This document shows, one piece after another, positions 38,641 to 49,977 of a DNA stretch of 64,000 nt. Every line of letters starts with the position of its first letter. The first letter of the stretch is position 1. The translations under genes and the position numbers were made by a program. Origin of the DNA: Lumbricus rubellus. Its lineage: Eukaryota; Annelida; Clitellata; Crassiclitellata; Lumbricidae. The stretch spans positions 34,651,785 to 34,715,784 of the forward strand of contig OX243815.1 in NCBI GenBank assembly GCA_945859605.1. Direction: 5' to 3'. Under the pieces are notes generated by a model, which worked only from the letters and a program-made list of their open reading frames with translations, made no database searches and was not told the DNA's origin.

Positions 38641-39585
38641 ACTGCAGTTGAAGGCAATATGGTAGCGCATCATAATCAGCCTCGCCGTGCGAGCAAGCAG
38701 GCGAACCGTCCTGCTGGAAAATAAAACCAGATGTTTGAACCTCTCAGTGTTCAATGAGTCTGGGTAATAGAGTTCAACGATAAGTTTGACATTTAGCCTA
38801 CTGAATGGGATGAAGTGCAGTCTTTTCCTGCAGCCATAACACATGCCTGCAGATTTGACGCCGAAATCCCTGAAAGTTTCATTTGAAACATTTTATGTTT
38901 GCAAAAAGTTACAGCTTTGCAAACTTGATGCCTTTGACTACCAAGCGAACTTCGTGAATATCGCGCTTTTTCCATCAGACCAAACGACCACTTCCTGCCT
39001 CTCTTCCGACCTTAGTTACATAAACACGTTTGCAGATAGCCTTCATTGCACTCAGGCTCCACTTTTTATTGGGGATTTTGCAATGATCGCACGATGTCCC
39101 AGTCTCTACTCACGCAATGTTTGAATTCCCATTTTATCGTCCGCAGAAACTTTGTCCATGACGCTCAGTATGGGATTCACAAATTGAGACCTTAATATAT
39201 AAAATATCACCAAATACTAACAGCTTGCTTCATAAACAGCTTCTTTATAGCTCGTAGTGAGGTCATATGAAATCATCATCACTTTGTTTGCTGTAATTTG
39301 CAAAAATATCTTAAAGAAATCGCATGTATTGGAACGTGATTCTGCGGAAATTCGAGAAAATGAAAAACTATTTTTGCACGGCTGTAACTTCTGAAGTAAT
39401 ACAGATTCATTATTGAGATTGTTGAAAATTCTTTCCTCTAAAAATCCTGTTATTTTCATAGAATAATCTCGATTGGCTGAGGAGAAATTGCATTTTTCTT
39501 GGTGGGACATTTGTTATTGAGCAACCCTCAATGGTAAAATTTCTATGTCGTTTTGAGCGCCGCCTTTCAGTTAGAGTAGGAAGTT
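38641..39585. other. no gene recognised
   Basis: About 0.9 kb of unique-looking sequence between RTE and LINE-B remnants. Short open frames on both strands overlap each other and show no motif I know. Confidence 0.5.
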
Positions 39586-40078
39586 GAAATTTGGTCTCAA
39601 TAATACAATTGGCAGGTCTAACAAACCGACAGTCCTGGGGCGACTTGATCGCGTCTTGTGCTCGGCTGCTCGCCTTGTTGGGCGGCTTCCTAAATTTGCT
39701 CCTGTCTATGCCTATATGCGCGATGTGCTGCACTGGCTGCCTGTGTCACAGCTGATCTCATACGGCATTGCTGCTGTGGCCTCTCGCTGTGTCCTTGGTT
39801 GTGCTCCGTCATACTTGCGTGATCTTTGCTGTCCAGTCTCTGACGTTGCGTTAACTTCGCTCTTCGGTTAGGGGTGAGCTTCTGTTCCCACGGACTCGCA
39901 TGGCTATTAAGCAGTGCCGTGCTTTCTCCGTCGTGGGGTCTACTGTCTGGTCCATCCGGCTGGGTTCTACAAGTCTCTCAAGTCTTTTTTCTTTGTTCGT
40001 GGTTGGTCTGGGAGCGTCTCTTAGTAGTTTATTGAAAGGGCGCTATATAAATGCACAGAATGAATGAATGAGTGAATC
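39586..40078 (+). pseudogene. LINE-B 3' end with (GAAT)n tail
   Basis: Encodes DRVLCSAARLVGRLPKFAPV, then YMRDVLHWLPVSQLISYGIA and RTRMAIKQCRAFSVVGSTVW, the C-terminal signatures of CR1-like pol. It ends AAAGGGCGCTATATAAATGC and GAATGAATGAATGAG. One frameshift near 39867. Confidence 0.75.
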
Positions 40079-40259
40079 GAGAAAAAGACTGCGTCTTAAT
40101 AAACGCGTCCTGACGAACTCGCTTACCGCACAAAAATTGTAAAACATCAAGAGATAAAATACATCGACTGACTGTTGTTACGTCATAGTATACATCTCAA
40201 GAATAAATATGATTTTGAAAAATCAGGCACTAATGGGTTAATAAAGTACGCTAAATTAA

Positions 40260-42400
40260 TTGCAAACTCATTATTTATTGAGCAAGCTCATAGAGAACCC
40301 TAAGTATGAAGTTACTATCATCCTTTGTAGACGCCATCATTCGATAGAGGGGAGGTTCTTATCCAGCATCATCGGATATACTGGAGCAAGTCTGTTGAAA
40401 TCCTCAGCACTGAGCTCCATCCCCATGTCCTCAGCAGCTCAGTCCTTGGTGACAGCCAAAGATCTTGAATTCTTTGAATTTATTGAGTGCACAAATTTCA
40501 TTTTGATAGCAAAATACCCTCAGTTTGACCGATTGATAAAAGATTGGTTTAGCTCTATTAATTATATTTGACATTGTCATATTCAACTACATATACGACA
40601 ATATCACATCGCGAATGGTAAATCTCAAAATGGATTATTGTTCGACAAATAAATAAAAAAAATAATGGTGGGGAATTGAACACATATTTGGATGAAATTA
40701 ACATAAATGCTGTTCTACTAAAGCCTAATGAGCTTGTCAACTATGTCATGGGTTTGAGTGCGCTATACTACCTTACCGTCAGAAACGAAGTCAATTACGT
40801 CGACATACTTTTACGTCATTCGATGTTAACGCGCTACGAAATTCTATAACCAGATTGTATGATATAGTGAATTGAACTTTCTAAGTGTTATACAAATTCA
40901 GAATATTTACTATAACTATAAGAAGTGTTTACCATGTATCGCAGATAGCTAGACTGAAAAACTACATGACCATTTTATCTGAACCAGATTTGAATGCATG
41001 CATTATGTAGTTTGTTGGCACCAATATCCTCGCAACTGTACATCACGGTAATCATTCTCCCAACTTACCGTAATATATTATACTAGTTTCAGCCCTGGTC
41101 AATTAATATTATCACATCGATGATCTGTCGTCAAGATACTAATAAGTAGTATACGTATGGCGGGCCCCAAATCACCTATGGTTAAAATGGGGCTTTCAAA
41201 TAATTTTCTCATCATTTTTGGGCGTTTCTAATCACAAATAACCTAATTAATATGCACAACTGATTTGGGACCCGACATCCGGCAAAGTGAACTCCTGACC
41301 TCTGACTCATACGTTGACCTATGTCTCACGCCATCTACTACAAGTAACTGATACATACGTGACTTTGCATAAATTAACTAAATTAATTACCAAAAATCTA
41401 GTGAAATAATTAAACCCAACAAAGAGTATCGAATTATAAGCAGCTGATTTAATTAATTTCAACAAATATTGTGTAAAAGTATAATATACACATATTCCTA
41501 CCGGTAAATTAGACCACCCGAGCGTGTGTAATATGGGCTTCACCCACATCTTGTCAATCAAAGTAACCGATGCACCAGTAAAATGGTCATGTAGTTTTTC
41601 AGTCTAGCTATCTGCGATACATGGTAAACACTTCTTATAGTTATAGTAACAATTCTGAATTTGTATAACACTTAGAAAGTTCAATTCACCATATCATACA
41701 AAAAATGGAAGCTATGAACAAGAAAGTGAAAAAGTCTAAACGTATTAGACGACGAAAACCTGTGAGTATTATATATTTTTTATATAATGTACGTTTGCGT
41801 TAGAGATTGAAAATTTAATTGTAATACACAATCTTTATCTAATGAGATTTTTCTATTATTTCTCTCGTTAAATAATCAATAGTTAATTTGGTTTGGATGA
41901 TCAGCGAGAATGATGTTTCCAAAGTTATATCATGATGAGCAGTGGAAATGCATGTCAAGGATTTCGGAATCAGTGGGAATGACGTTCCCTCCAACTTGAA
42001 ACCTTGGTAATGTTTGTATTTTTTACTGTTTGTATTTTTGGAAGTACATTGAACTTTTCAAAGAGTCGATTGATAACGAGCATTATTTCGCTGTCATCGC
42101 TTGCAAAGGTGAAATCAAGATACATATACGACAATATCACATCGCTAATGGTAAATCTCAAAATGGATTATTGTTCGACAAATAAATTTAAAAAAATAAT
42201 GGTGGGGAATTGAACACATAATTTATTTGGATGAAATTAACAGAAATGTTGTTCTACTAAAGCCTAATGAGCTTGTCAACTATGTCATGGGTTTAAGTGC
42301 GCTCAACTCCTTACCGTCAAAAACGAAGTCAATTACGTCGACTTACTTTTACGTCATTCGATGTTAACGCGCTACGAAATTGCTCTATAGTTTGAAGAAT
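40260..42400. repeat. unclassified block with direct and inverted duplications
   Basis: 40590-40850 and 42122-42388 are close direct repeats (GGTAAATCTCAAAATGGATT ... CGATGTTAACGCGCTACGAA). Between them, 40855-40980 and 41578-41705 are an inverted pair of about 125 bp (ACTTTCTAAGTGTTATACAA ... CTACATGACCATTTT). ATGGAAGCTATGAACAAGAA at 41705 starts a short basic ORF (MEAMNKKVKKSKRIRRRKP) followed by a donor-like GTGAGT. It looks like two copies of an unknown element or a rearranged one; no transposase recognised. Confidence 0.55.
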
Positions 42401-42639
42401 GGAACCTTCTTATCAAGAAAGTCGATCTCTTGCACTAACGTTTACCCGATCCATTTGCACCATTTAAGGTGCAGCCAAGAGTGATTGATACTATCCTCGT
42501 ATCCATAATTAAATAAATAAATAATTCACATTCACACATTCCTCCTACGCCTCTGTCACTTCTCATAATAAATTGATCAACACAAAATGTTCTTTTCATT
42601 CCGATATAATAGAAAATTGTCAAATACAATAAAAAAAGT

Positions 42640-43230
42640 CTCTCTTTTGCTCAATTTTCACCAAATACATCGCTTCAACGCTTTCACCATTGCATTCGTT
42701 CACCAAGAATATCTTTCATGCGTCCCTATACATTGTAATTTTCATCAAACACACGACTCCAACACTTTAACCATTGCATTCGTTCACCAAATATGTCTCA
42801 AAATCACCCAATCAGTTTGTAATTTTCGTCAAATACACGATCAAGACACGAATGTTGTCACTAAGTCACTCTTACTATCGTACCTTTGCATTCGTTCGCC
42901 AAAATACCACTCATAAGTTTAAGCAACTCATAATTTTCACTAAATACACGACTCCAGCACTCTTACCGTTCCATTCGTTCGCCAAAATGCCACTCTTAAG
43001 TCAGAACATCTCATAATTTTCGCCAAACACGCGACTCCAACACTCTTACCAATTGCGTTCACTCACCGAATATCTCGCGTGAGTTCTTAGAAGCAAGGAT
43101 TTTCATCAGCTATGCGCCTAAGATACGACAATTGATGCTAATTCATAGCTACAATGCTCTATCCATTGGACAATTTTGCAACTAATGCCTATCGTAAGTT
43201 CCATCCATTCGTTATTTTCATCAACTACAG
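42640..43230. repeat. minisatellite of about 85-90 bp units
   Basis: Five to six degenerate units share AATTTTCATCAAACACACGA, CCAACACTCTTACC and CATTCGTTCACCAAA. No ORF is maintained between units. Confidence 0.75.
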
Positions 43231-43257
43231 GGTGTCCAATAAGTTCGTGAACGATTT

Positions 43258-44030
43258 TGCTAGTTTTTTTTTAAACACGACAGACGAATTGAGGACATCC
43301 AACAATTGAGATCAGAAGAAAGAGATTCAATAGACTGACAAAGAGCAAGTTGTTGGGAGGAGAAGCCATGAACAAAAGTCTGGACATCATCAGCATAGAG
43401 GTGACCAAAGACTGAGTGTTTAGCAAACAGAAGAGGAATATCAGCTGTAAACATGATATAAAGAAGAGGACAGGAACCCATAAAATAACCATTTGGGTAC
43501 GATCAGTAAGATATGAGCGAAACTAAAGAAGAGGGAGGCCACTAAGACCAAAGAAAGTTTCAATGCGACGCAAAAGAATATCTATGAAATGTCTACCATA
43601 TCAAATGCTGAAGATGCATCAAAAAGTGCTAGTAGATCCATAGCCGAATAGATGTCAGAAAGAAGAGAAGGAAGAGAAAGAGGAGCAGTTTCAGTCGAAT
43701 GGTGGGCTCTATCCAGATTGTCTGGGAGGAAGAAGGCTCGGTTGTTCAAGATAAGGAAGAAATTGCAAAGAAACAAGTTTCTGTAAAGTCTTAGAGAGAA
43801 AGAAAAAATTTGCAACAGGGCGATAATTCTGGAATATGCTAGGATCAAGGCTAGGCTTCTTACGAGACGGAAAAACAACAGCACGTTTCACAGATGCTGG
43901 AAGGTGACCTTCGAAAAGAGACCTGTTAAATAAATACAACAGGAAGGGTGCAATGTCATCTAGTACATCAACAATAACAAACGGAGGTTCACGTGATTTT
44001 AAATTAGAAGATCCGAGTGCTCAGAGATGA
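43258..44030 (-). pseudogene. LINE-A fragment, RT domain
   Basis: Minus strand: NRSLFEGHLPASVKRAVVFP, NYRPVANFFFLSKTLQKLVS, then GHLYADDVQTFVHGFSSQQL (motif C YADD) and DLNCWMSSIRLS. Broken by frameshifts around 43500-43600 and truncated near 43258, where GGGTGTCCAATAAGTTCGTG begins. Confidence 0.8.
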
Positions 44031-44139
44031 CGAAGTTGTAAAACCTTCGCCATTAATACTCACTTCCGTCACCAGCTAAACTCCAACGACATGAGCAGCT
44101 ATACAAATTAACAGAAGTTAACGGTAGGCCTATTCTGAA

Positions 44140-44230
44140 AAGATATGATTTCGGGCCAGCCCGGCCTTAGGGCAAGGCGAGCGAGGCAGCCGCCTTGGGC
44201 CCCGCACTTTCAGAAGCCCCACGATGCTCC
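44140..44230. mobile_element. single hAT-like terminus
   Basis: GGGCCAGCCCGGCCTTAGGG and GCAGCCGCCTTGGGCCCCGC match the style of hAT ends of the GGGCCGGC type. I found no partner end. Confidence 0.35.
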
Positions 44231-44319
44231 TAATTTTTGCATCGTGCTGAAATTGCCGGTTTTCATTCATTATCAGCAATAGCCTACTGCGGTCATTTTG
44301 GCACTTAATGTAATTAAGC

Positions 44320-44830
44320 TGGGGCTATGCCATCAGTGGTGAAAGTTTATCCGAAGAACCACCTAGGGCGTCACGCGAGGTGGACAGGCCTAGCAGGAAC
44401 CCTGAAAACGGCTGGCGAACGTGGGCGGCACCCACCGGGATGGAGCCCCCTCGCCAACCCGAGAACAAGTGCATCATAGCACATGGAGGATCGGCCAGAT
44501 GAGTGGCGACGCGCTGGCAATAAAGACAAAACACGATTGAAATCTTATGCCAAGTAAATTACCAGGAACTCGGCTCGGACGTCGCCCGGATTACCAAGGT
44601 CCGCGGCACCAGTCGAGCGATTGGGGCTGGGCCGTAAAGTCAGCTACCGAAAGGAAAATCAAGATCGCGAGGAACGAGTTGTCAGTGGGCACATGGAACG
44701 TCCGGACACTTAGCTTGGCGGGTAGGATGCAGCTGCTGCAGAAAGAAATGGAAAGATACAGGTGTTATATCCTTGGAATCTCAGAGATGAGATGGACGAA
44801 GGCGAATCCAATCTAGCGCACGTTGCGCGA
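44320..44830 (+). pseudogene. RTE-type LINE 5' end (5' UTR and start of endonuclease)
   Basis: A GC-rich leader precedes a 89-codon frame (44547-44816): NELSVGTWNVRTLSLAGRMQ, then LQKEMERYRCYILGISEMRW, the N-terminal motifs of the AP-type endonuclease in RTE elements. It stops soon after TKANPI and sequence changes by about 44830. Confidence 0.8.
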
Positions 44831-46504
44831 GGGTAAAGTTTTCTGCACGGGTGTTGTTCCCATTCAAGATCCGAGTGCTCAGATTCGATTTCAGTGTCAG
44901 ACGAACACAACCGAAATCACTGTAGAAAGTCGCAGCAGAAAACGCATTAACGATCTAAGCACGTATGGAGTAGACGCCTACTCCACGATATAAGCGACGC
45001 ACCGTGTGGCACGCCTTAGTCCACCGGTAAATACCTTATGATGCGCTATACTTTGGCTTAAAAAGTATACTTGGTCTTCCATAGGAAGAATCCGAAACCT
45101 AATGCTCTAAACCGATCTCCAAATGTAGAATCGCAAAAATTTCCGTTTCTTTACGATAATTTTCCCTTTAATTTCGTAGGTTACAGCATTGGGTAAAAGT
45201 TTAATAGGTGCGCTCGCTAAAATATTATACTGTATGCCATGTAGGCCTATACGTAGGGGTGGGCACTGGGTGGGCACTGGGCATATGAAGCAAACATTGT
45301 GGCTGCTTCCGATTGCGATAAAATGGAATAGATAAATGAAGGGCTACAGATTATTATTCTCCCAGCCTACGACTGCCAAAATGCTAAAGTAAGCAAAGCC
45401 AATGTAATGAAAGAAAGACGGATGTATGCTGTGAAAATTCGCGACACATCAATTCTTCGCGACACACCAACGATGCGCCATTTTTACGGAGTGTAGGACA
45501 TTACCCCCCTCCAGACAAAAGCCCCCGGACAAAAGCCCCCGGACATTAGCCCCCCGGACAAAAGCCTCCCGATTTTTAGTAGGACATTAGCCCCCAGGAC
45601 AAAAGCTTCCTCATGTGCAAATAATAGAATAGTGCCGTAACTGATGACTTGTCACTGGCATTCACATGCATTAGTGTCATTTAGGTCCTAATTAATTGTG
45701 ACAATAGGCCTATGGACCTATATTTGAAACGAAGGAATCGTATGTAGGGCCTATAAGTATATTTGTCTAGTGTCCTCCAACAAAAGTTTAAAGGCCAAGC
45801 TCGATATCGACGGTGTACGGAGAAACCAGTCACGTGACTAGGCGTGTCTATGTAGAGATGTGCTTGTCAATCAGCCTATGCTTCAAGTTTGCCGGACAGG
45901 CAGGTGCCCAAGATCATTCCACTCGCTAAACATGCTCAGCTGCAGGGTTCCTCGTAGGTTATTTATATGCAAATCAGCTATACAGTGTTTGTCTTCCAGA
46001 TCTTCCAACTCAGCTGTGTCTGTGTCTTTACCTCAGCCTAGGTCGTACAATTTATCTTTCCACACATCACCACTGTATCTTTAGGCCTACCTCATCCTAG
46101 GTCGTAGGATTGTTCCATTGTTTATATAATACAAAGTCATGTAAATAATTATTATATGGTTCCTCACAAAGGGCTGTTTATATTTGGGTATCTCAATTGG
46201 TCAGCTATACATATAATAGTTCACTGCATGGTAGCATAGGGTGTCTTGCATCAATATGCATCTCAATAGGTAAAAGTGTTTGTTTTGTATAATTGTATTC
46301 AACAATGTCCAAGCCTTGCAATTACAGCTTTGCGTCCCTACTCCGCCAATCAATCCAGTGGTCATTGCAATGAAGGTGGACATACATGTATGCTTTATAA
46401 CAGAACCCTGCAGGCAGTTTGTCTTTGTTGGAACCATGCAAAAGTACGACCTAACAATTAAATAATTATTTACATGTAGGCCTATTATATAAACAAAGAA
46501 ACAC

Positions 46505-46875
46505 TTGTAGAATCACTTGTACAATCTAGACTGAGGTAAAGACCGAGGTGAATGGGACGATCACCTGTACAACCTAGGCTGAGGTAAAGACACAGGTGAA
46601 TGGGACGAATCACTTGTACAACCTAGGCTAGGCTGAGGTGAAGACACCGATGAATGGGACGATCACCTGTACAACCTAGGCTGAGGTAAAGACACAGGTG
46701 AATTGGACGATCACCTGTGCCACCTAGGCTATCACTTGTACGACATAGGCTGAGGTAAAGACACAGGTGAATGGGACCAATCACTTGTACAACCTAGGCT
46801 GAGGTAAAGACACAGGTGAATGGGACGAACACCTGTACCACCTAGGCTGAGGTGAAGACACAGGTGAGTTGGAAG
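46505..46875. repeat. minisatellite of about 48-bp units with palindromic CACCTGT/ACAGGTG pairs
   Basis: About seven units of CACCTGTACAACCTAGGCTG then AGGTAAAGACACAGGTGAAT then GGGACGAT. Each unit holds an inverted pair CACCTGT...ACAGGTG about 35 bp apart, so every unit can fold. Confidence 0.8.
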
Positions 46876-47336
46876 CTCTGGAATACAATCACTGTGTATA
46901 GCTATTTTGCATAGAATTAACCTGGGGCAACAGTCGACCTAGATTCTTCCTCCCCTTGGGACATACCAACGGTCATCCCTGTGATCATTAGTGGAACCTG
47001 TCGGCCAAACTTGACTCAGACGCTCATTGGTTCTATAAGCCAGCCAATCATACCATTCTACGGAGAGAATCGGGAAGTCGAGCTTGGGCTTTAACGTTAG
47101 TTAGGCAACGTCTCAGCTTCGTAGACTTATTAGCGTCGTTTCTATTAAAAATTAGATTCAATACATTATAATGATTATAGAAATGAACGCCTGGGAATCG
47201 TATACAGTAAGTAGGCCTACTTTTTAGTGTCAGTTTTGGCTACAACGAAGGTTTGTTAACGTCAGTTAGCTACGTCTGAGCTTCGTAGACTGTTTCCATT
47301 AAAACTTAGATTTGAAATGAACACAAAAGTAAACTG

Positions 47337-48866
47337 CACTTTTTGAACACGGGTTGCCGCTTGGCACAGTTGTAGTTGGGACCCAAGAGAACATTTTAAG
47401 AAGGAGAGACATCCGAAATTTTGATAGAGATTTCAAGATGGCGGCTTTTTTCAAAATGGCGGCCTGAGGCTTAAAAATTCTTTTAAATCATCGTATCATC
47501 TCGTGTCTGGTGTCGTTTCTATATATTTCTGTCTCGAATAACATGAATCTGAGGTCAACATAAACATCAGACATCAAAATTAAGCCAAAATAAGCATTTT
47601 TACATTAAAAAACAGCAAAACTGCTATTAAACATTATCAAATAGTTCTTCATTTCCATTGCTTGTTTTCGAATTTTCTTGTGGCATATTCCTTCATAACT
47701 CTGGATGTTTTCTTACAGTTTTGGTTATTATGTATCGGAACCATTTGAATTGTCCTTAAAACGCAAAATGGCGGCTTCTTAAAAATGGCATCCTGCGTAA
47801 AAGACATTCATACAAATTGTCAAGACGATCTAGTGTCGTTTACATAATAATGATTTTTTACTCGAAGAACACCAATCCAAGATAAAAATCGCAGACCATC
47901 GATGATTCCTTCGTCTCCATGGAACTCTTTCGGATCGATCCGGATCACGAAGCAAAGGATCAACCGGAAACAGCTCTGGTCCAGCCCTCCTCCTCCTCCT
48001 CCTCCTCCTCCTCCTCCTCCTCATTCTCCTCCTCTCCTCTTCCTCCTATAGTTATGTCCAACTGTCTCATCCAACTTGAGGTTCTTGACTTCAATGGAGG
48101 TCTGGCTGGATCGTCCTCAGAAGTCTTCATGGTCAAAGTCGACGTTCAAGACATCAACGATAACGGTCCAGTCTTCGAGGACGACGAGATCACCCTGAAG
48201 ATCTCCGAGGCTTCACTTCCAGAAACCTTCCTCAGTCTTTTAGTCGCCAGAGACCTCGACAGTCAGTGATTCGGCGTCAAGGACTGCCGTATATTTTCGG
48301 TTCAGCAAATCCACTTCCGGCTGGTAAATGATCTCCGTTTTGGTCAGGACGACACTGAACTGCAACTGGAACTGACTGAACAACTGGACCGCGAGCAGAC
48401 TGACCGCTTCCGGTTTCACCTAGTGGCCTATGGTAGTGAGTGGCGATCCATTCCTGACCGGACAACGCGACATTCGACTACAACGACATTTCACCGAAGA
48501 TCGACCAATCGATTCGAAAAATTCGAAAACAAGCAATGGAAATGAAGAACTATTTGATAATTTTAAATAGCAGTTTTGCTGTTTTTTAATGTAAAAATGC
48601 TTCTTTTGGCTTAATTTTGGTGTATAATGTTTATTTTGACCTCAGATTCATGTTATTCGAGCTAGAAATATATAGAAACGACACCAGACACGAGATGATA
48701 CGATGATTTATTATAATTTCTCAGACTCAGGCCGCGATTTTTAAAAAAGCTGCCCTCTCTGAATTCTAATGGAAATTTCGGATGTCTCCCCCCTCTTAAA
48801 ATGTTCTCTTGGGTCCCAACTACAACTGCGCCCAGCGGCAACCCGTGTTCAAAAAGTTCACTATCC
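47337..48866. mobile_element. inner element with about 350-bp inverted repeats carrying a cadherin fragment
   Basis: TTTTTGAACACGGGTTGCCGC at 47343 is mirrored by GCGGCAACCCGTGTTCAAAAA at about 48836. Homology continues inward (CCAAGAGAACATTTTAAGA, TGGTGTCGTTTCTATATATT, AACAGCAAAACTGCT) to about 47680 and 48510. A second, diverged copy of the left arm lies at 47765-47890. Between the arms is the cadherin-like piece. The arms contain AAGATGGCGGC and AAAATGGCGGC, matching the YY1 core. I found no clear target duplication. Confidence 0.7.
47900..48480 (+). pseudogene. protocadherin/cadherin ectodomain fragment, frameshifted
   Basis: Encodes LIQLEVLDFNGGLAGSSSEV, KVDVQDINDNGPVF (the calcium-binding DxNDNxPxF motif), EITLKISEASLPETF and ARDLDSQ. 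Then, after a frameshift near 48268, LRFGQDDTELQLELTEQLDR (LDRE motif) and FRFHLVAYGSEW. This is the end of one cadherin repeat and most of the next. A (CTC)n run at 47988-48035 encodes poly-Ser near its start. It lacks a start, splice sites and membrane segment, and sits inside inverted repeats, so it is probably a captured gene piece. Cadherins mediate cell adhesion. Confidence 0.7.
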
Positions 48867-49163
48867 AGAATCTGACTTGTACCGCTTAGACTAATAGTAA
48901 ATCAGATATCCATAGCCTACACAATGAGTTGTTCTACAATTAATGCCTTTAAAAGTTTTATAAATAATATGCATATTCAATGACCTTAGCATATTCTTAC
49001 AATGTTAAACTAATGTGCAATGTATGACTGGGGGGGGGGTAATGTCCTACCTGGGGAGCTTTTGTCCGGAGGGCTTATGTCCGGGGGCTTTTGTCGGGGA
49101 GGGGGGCTGATATCCGTTCCTCGTTTTACTAGTGTGTCGCGACACACCGGTTGAGAACCTCTG

Positions 49164-49612
49164 CTTTAGATGAAGTGTTTGTGATCTTTGATTGTCAATA
49201 CAAAGTTGTGATGGCATGGTCTCAATTGGTAAGGACTAGCCGGTGTGAAAAACGGACGAAGAACATGGAAGCCGTTTCTAAACACTACAGCCAGAAGACG
49301 GGCATCAGCAAGATCTACCATTTCAGTAGAAGTGGGCGAGTCATCAGGCAAGTATCCAGAACGACAGACTGTGCTAAGAGACGCTCAATACTGGTCCGGT
49401 CATAGGTGGTAGTAGAGCTCCCTCAGGAAGAGGCAGCATACATCATTCTGGAAACAGTATGACTGGGGGGGGGGTTGCTCTGATGCTTATGTCACAAATT
49501 TATTTAATAATAATGATGCATAAAAATAGTAAAACTTTCAATGCATCAGTTAGGGTTGCAAGGTGGCCTTGAGGAAATTATTTACCGAACATTGGCTATC
49601 GTTTTATTTGGC

Positions 49613-49655
<43 letters not shown>

Positions 49656-49977
49656 TTAATTTTTTTAATCTAGACGTCCGTTTTACACAATCAGACAAAT
49701 ATAGGCCTATAGACCTATGGGGAGGATAAAATTATTCATAGGCTGATCTAGAGACTAATTTTAAATTTTTTCGCCGGGACGAATGACTGAATTCGGATAT
49801 TAAACAATATCAAGAATACATAATTTTAATGATTTTTATCTCCAAGGTCCATTCTGTAGATATTCCCATCTGACCTAGACATGAAAGGCAAAATGTGAAG
49901 GCATCATAAGGGCGTGAGTTTTTGTACTTGAGACAAATATTATCCCTACTCAGTAGGCCTACTCAGTGTGGTTTATG
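49164..49977. other. mostly no gene; (AT)n at 49618-49652
   Basis: 49164-49410 has overlapping open frames on both strands (minus: SPTSTEMVDLADARLLAVVF) that I cannot assign and that may be an old LINE piece. An (AT)n microsatellite of about 17 units follows. The rest is AT-rich without features. Confidence 0.5.

Larger units (their letters stand above)
45489..49122. mobile_element. large foldback-like element E2, words GGACATTAGCCCCC/GGACAAAAGCCCCC, with cargo
   Basis: Left arm 45489-45610 begins GAGTGTAGGACATTACCCCC; right arm 49025-49122 read inward begins GAGGAACGGATATCAGCCCC. Both hold mixed word variants. Subterminal regions at 45610-45760 and 48900-49030 match, inverted, those of the 755-bp element at 2976-3730, so this is an expanded relative of about 3.6 kb. 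Cargo includes a 48-bp palindromic minisatellite and an inner inverted-repeat element with a cadherin fragment. Flanks TTTTTACG and GTTTTACTA suggest an imperfect target duplication. Confidence 0.75.
45100..49163. mobile_element. hAT element (relative of 35131-36272), reversed and split by foldback element E2
   Basis: 45100-45488 is homologous, inverted, to 35165-35600 of the complete copy (GGTGCGCTCGCTAAAATATT, CCAATTCTTCGCGACACACC-like). 49132-49163 supplies the terminus, ending GGTTGAGAACCTCTG. The other terminus is missing; homology fades near 45100. The interval 45489-49122 is a later insertion. Confidence 0.75.

Noticed and set aside
43230..43262. Tc1/mariner end (CAGGGTGTCCAATAAGTTCGTGAACG)
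   Set aside because: Only one end is visible and no TA-flanked partner was found nearby.
46505..46875. CRISPR-like array of regularly spaced repeats
   Set aside because: Units are tandem without unique spacers, and the genome is animal; it is a minisatellite.
47830..48024. Minus-strand Arg-rich ORF
   Set aside because: It is the antisense of the (CTC)n serine run in the cadherin fragment.
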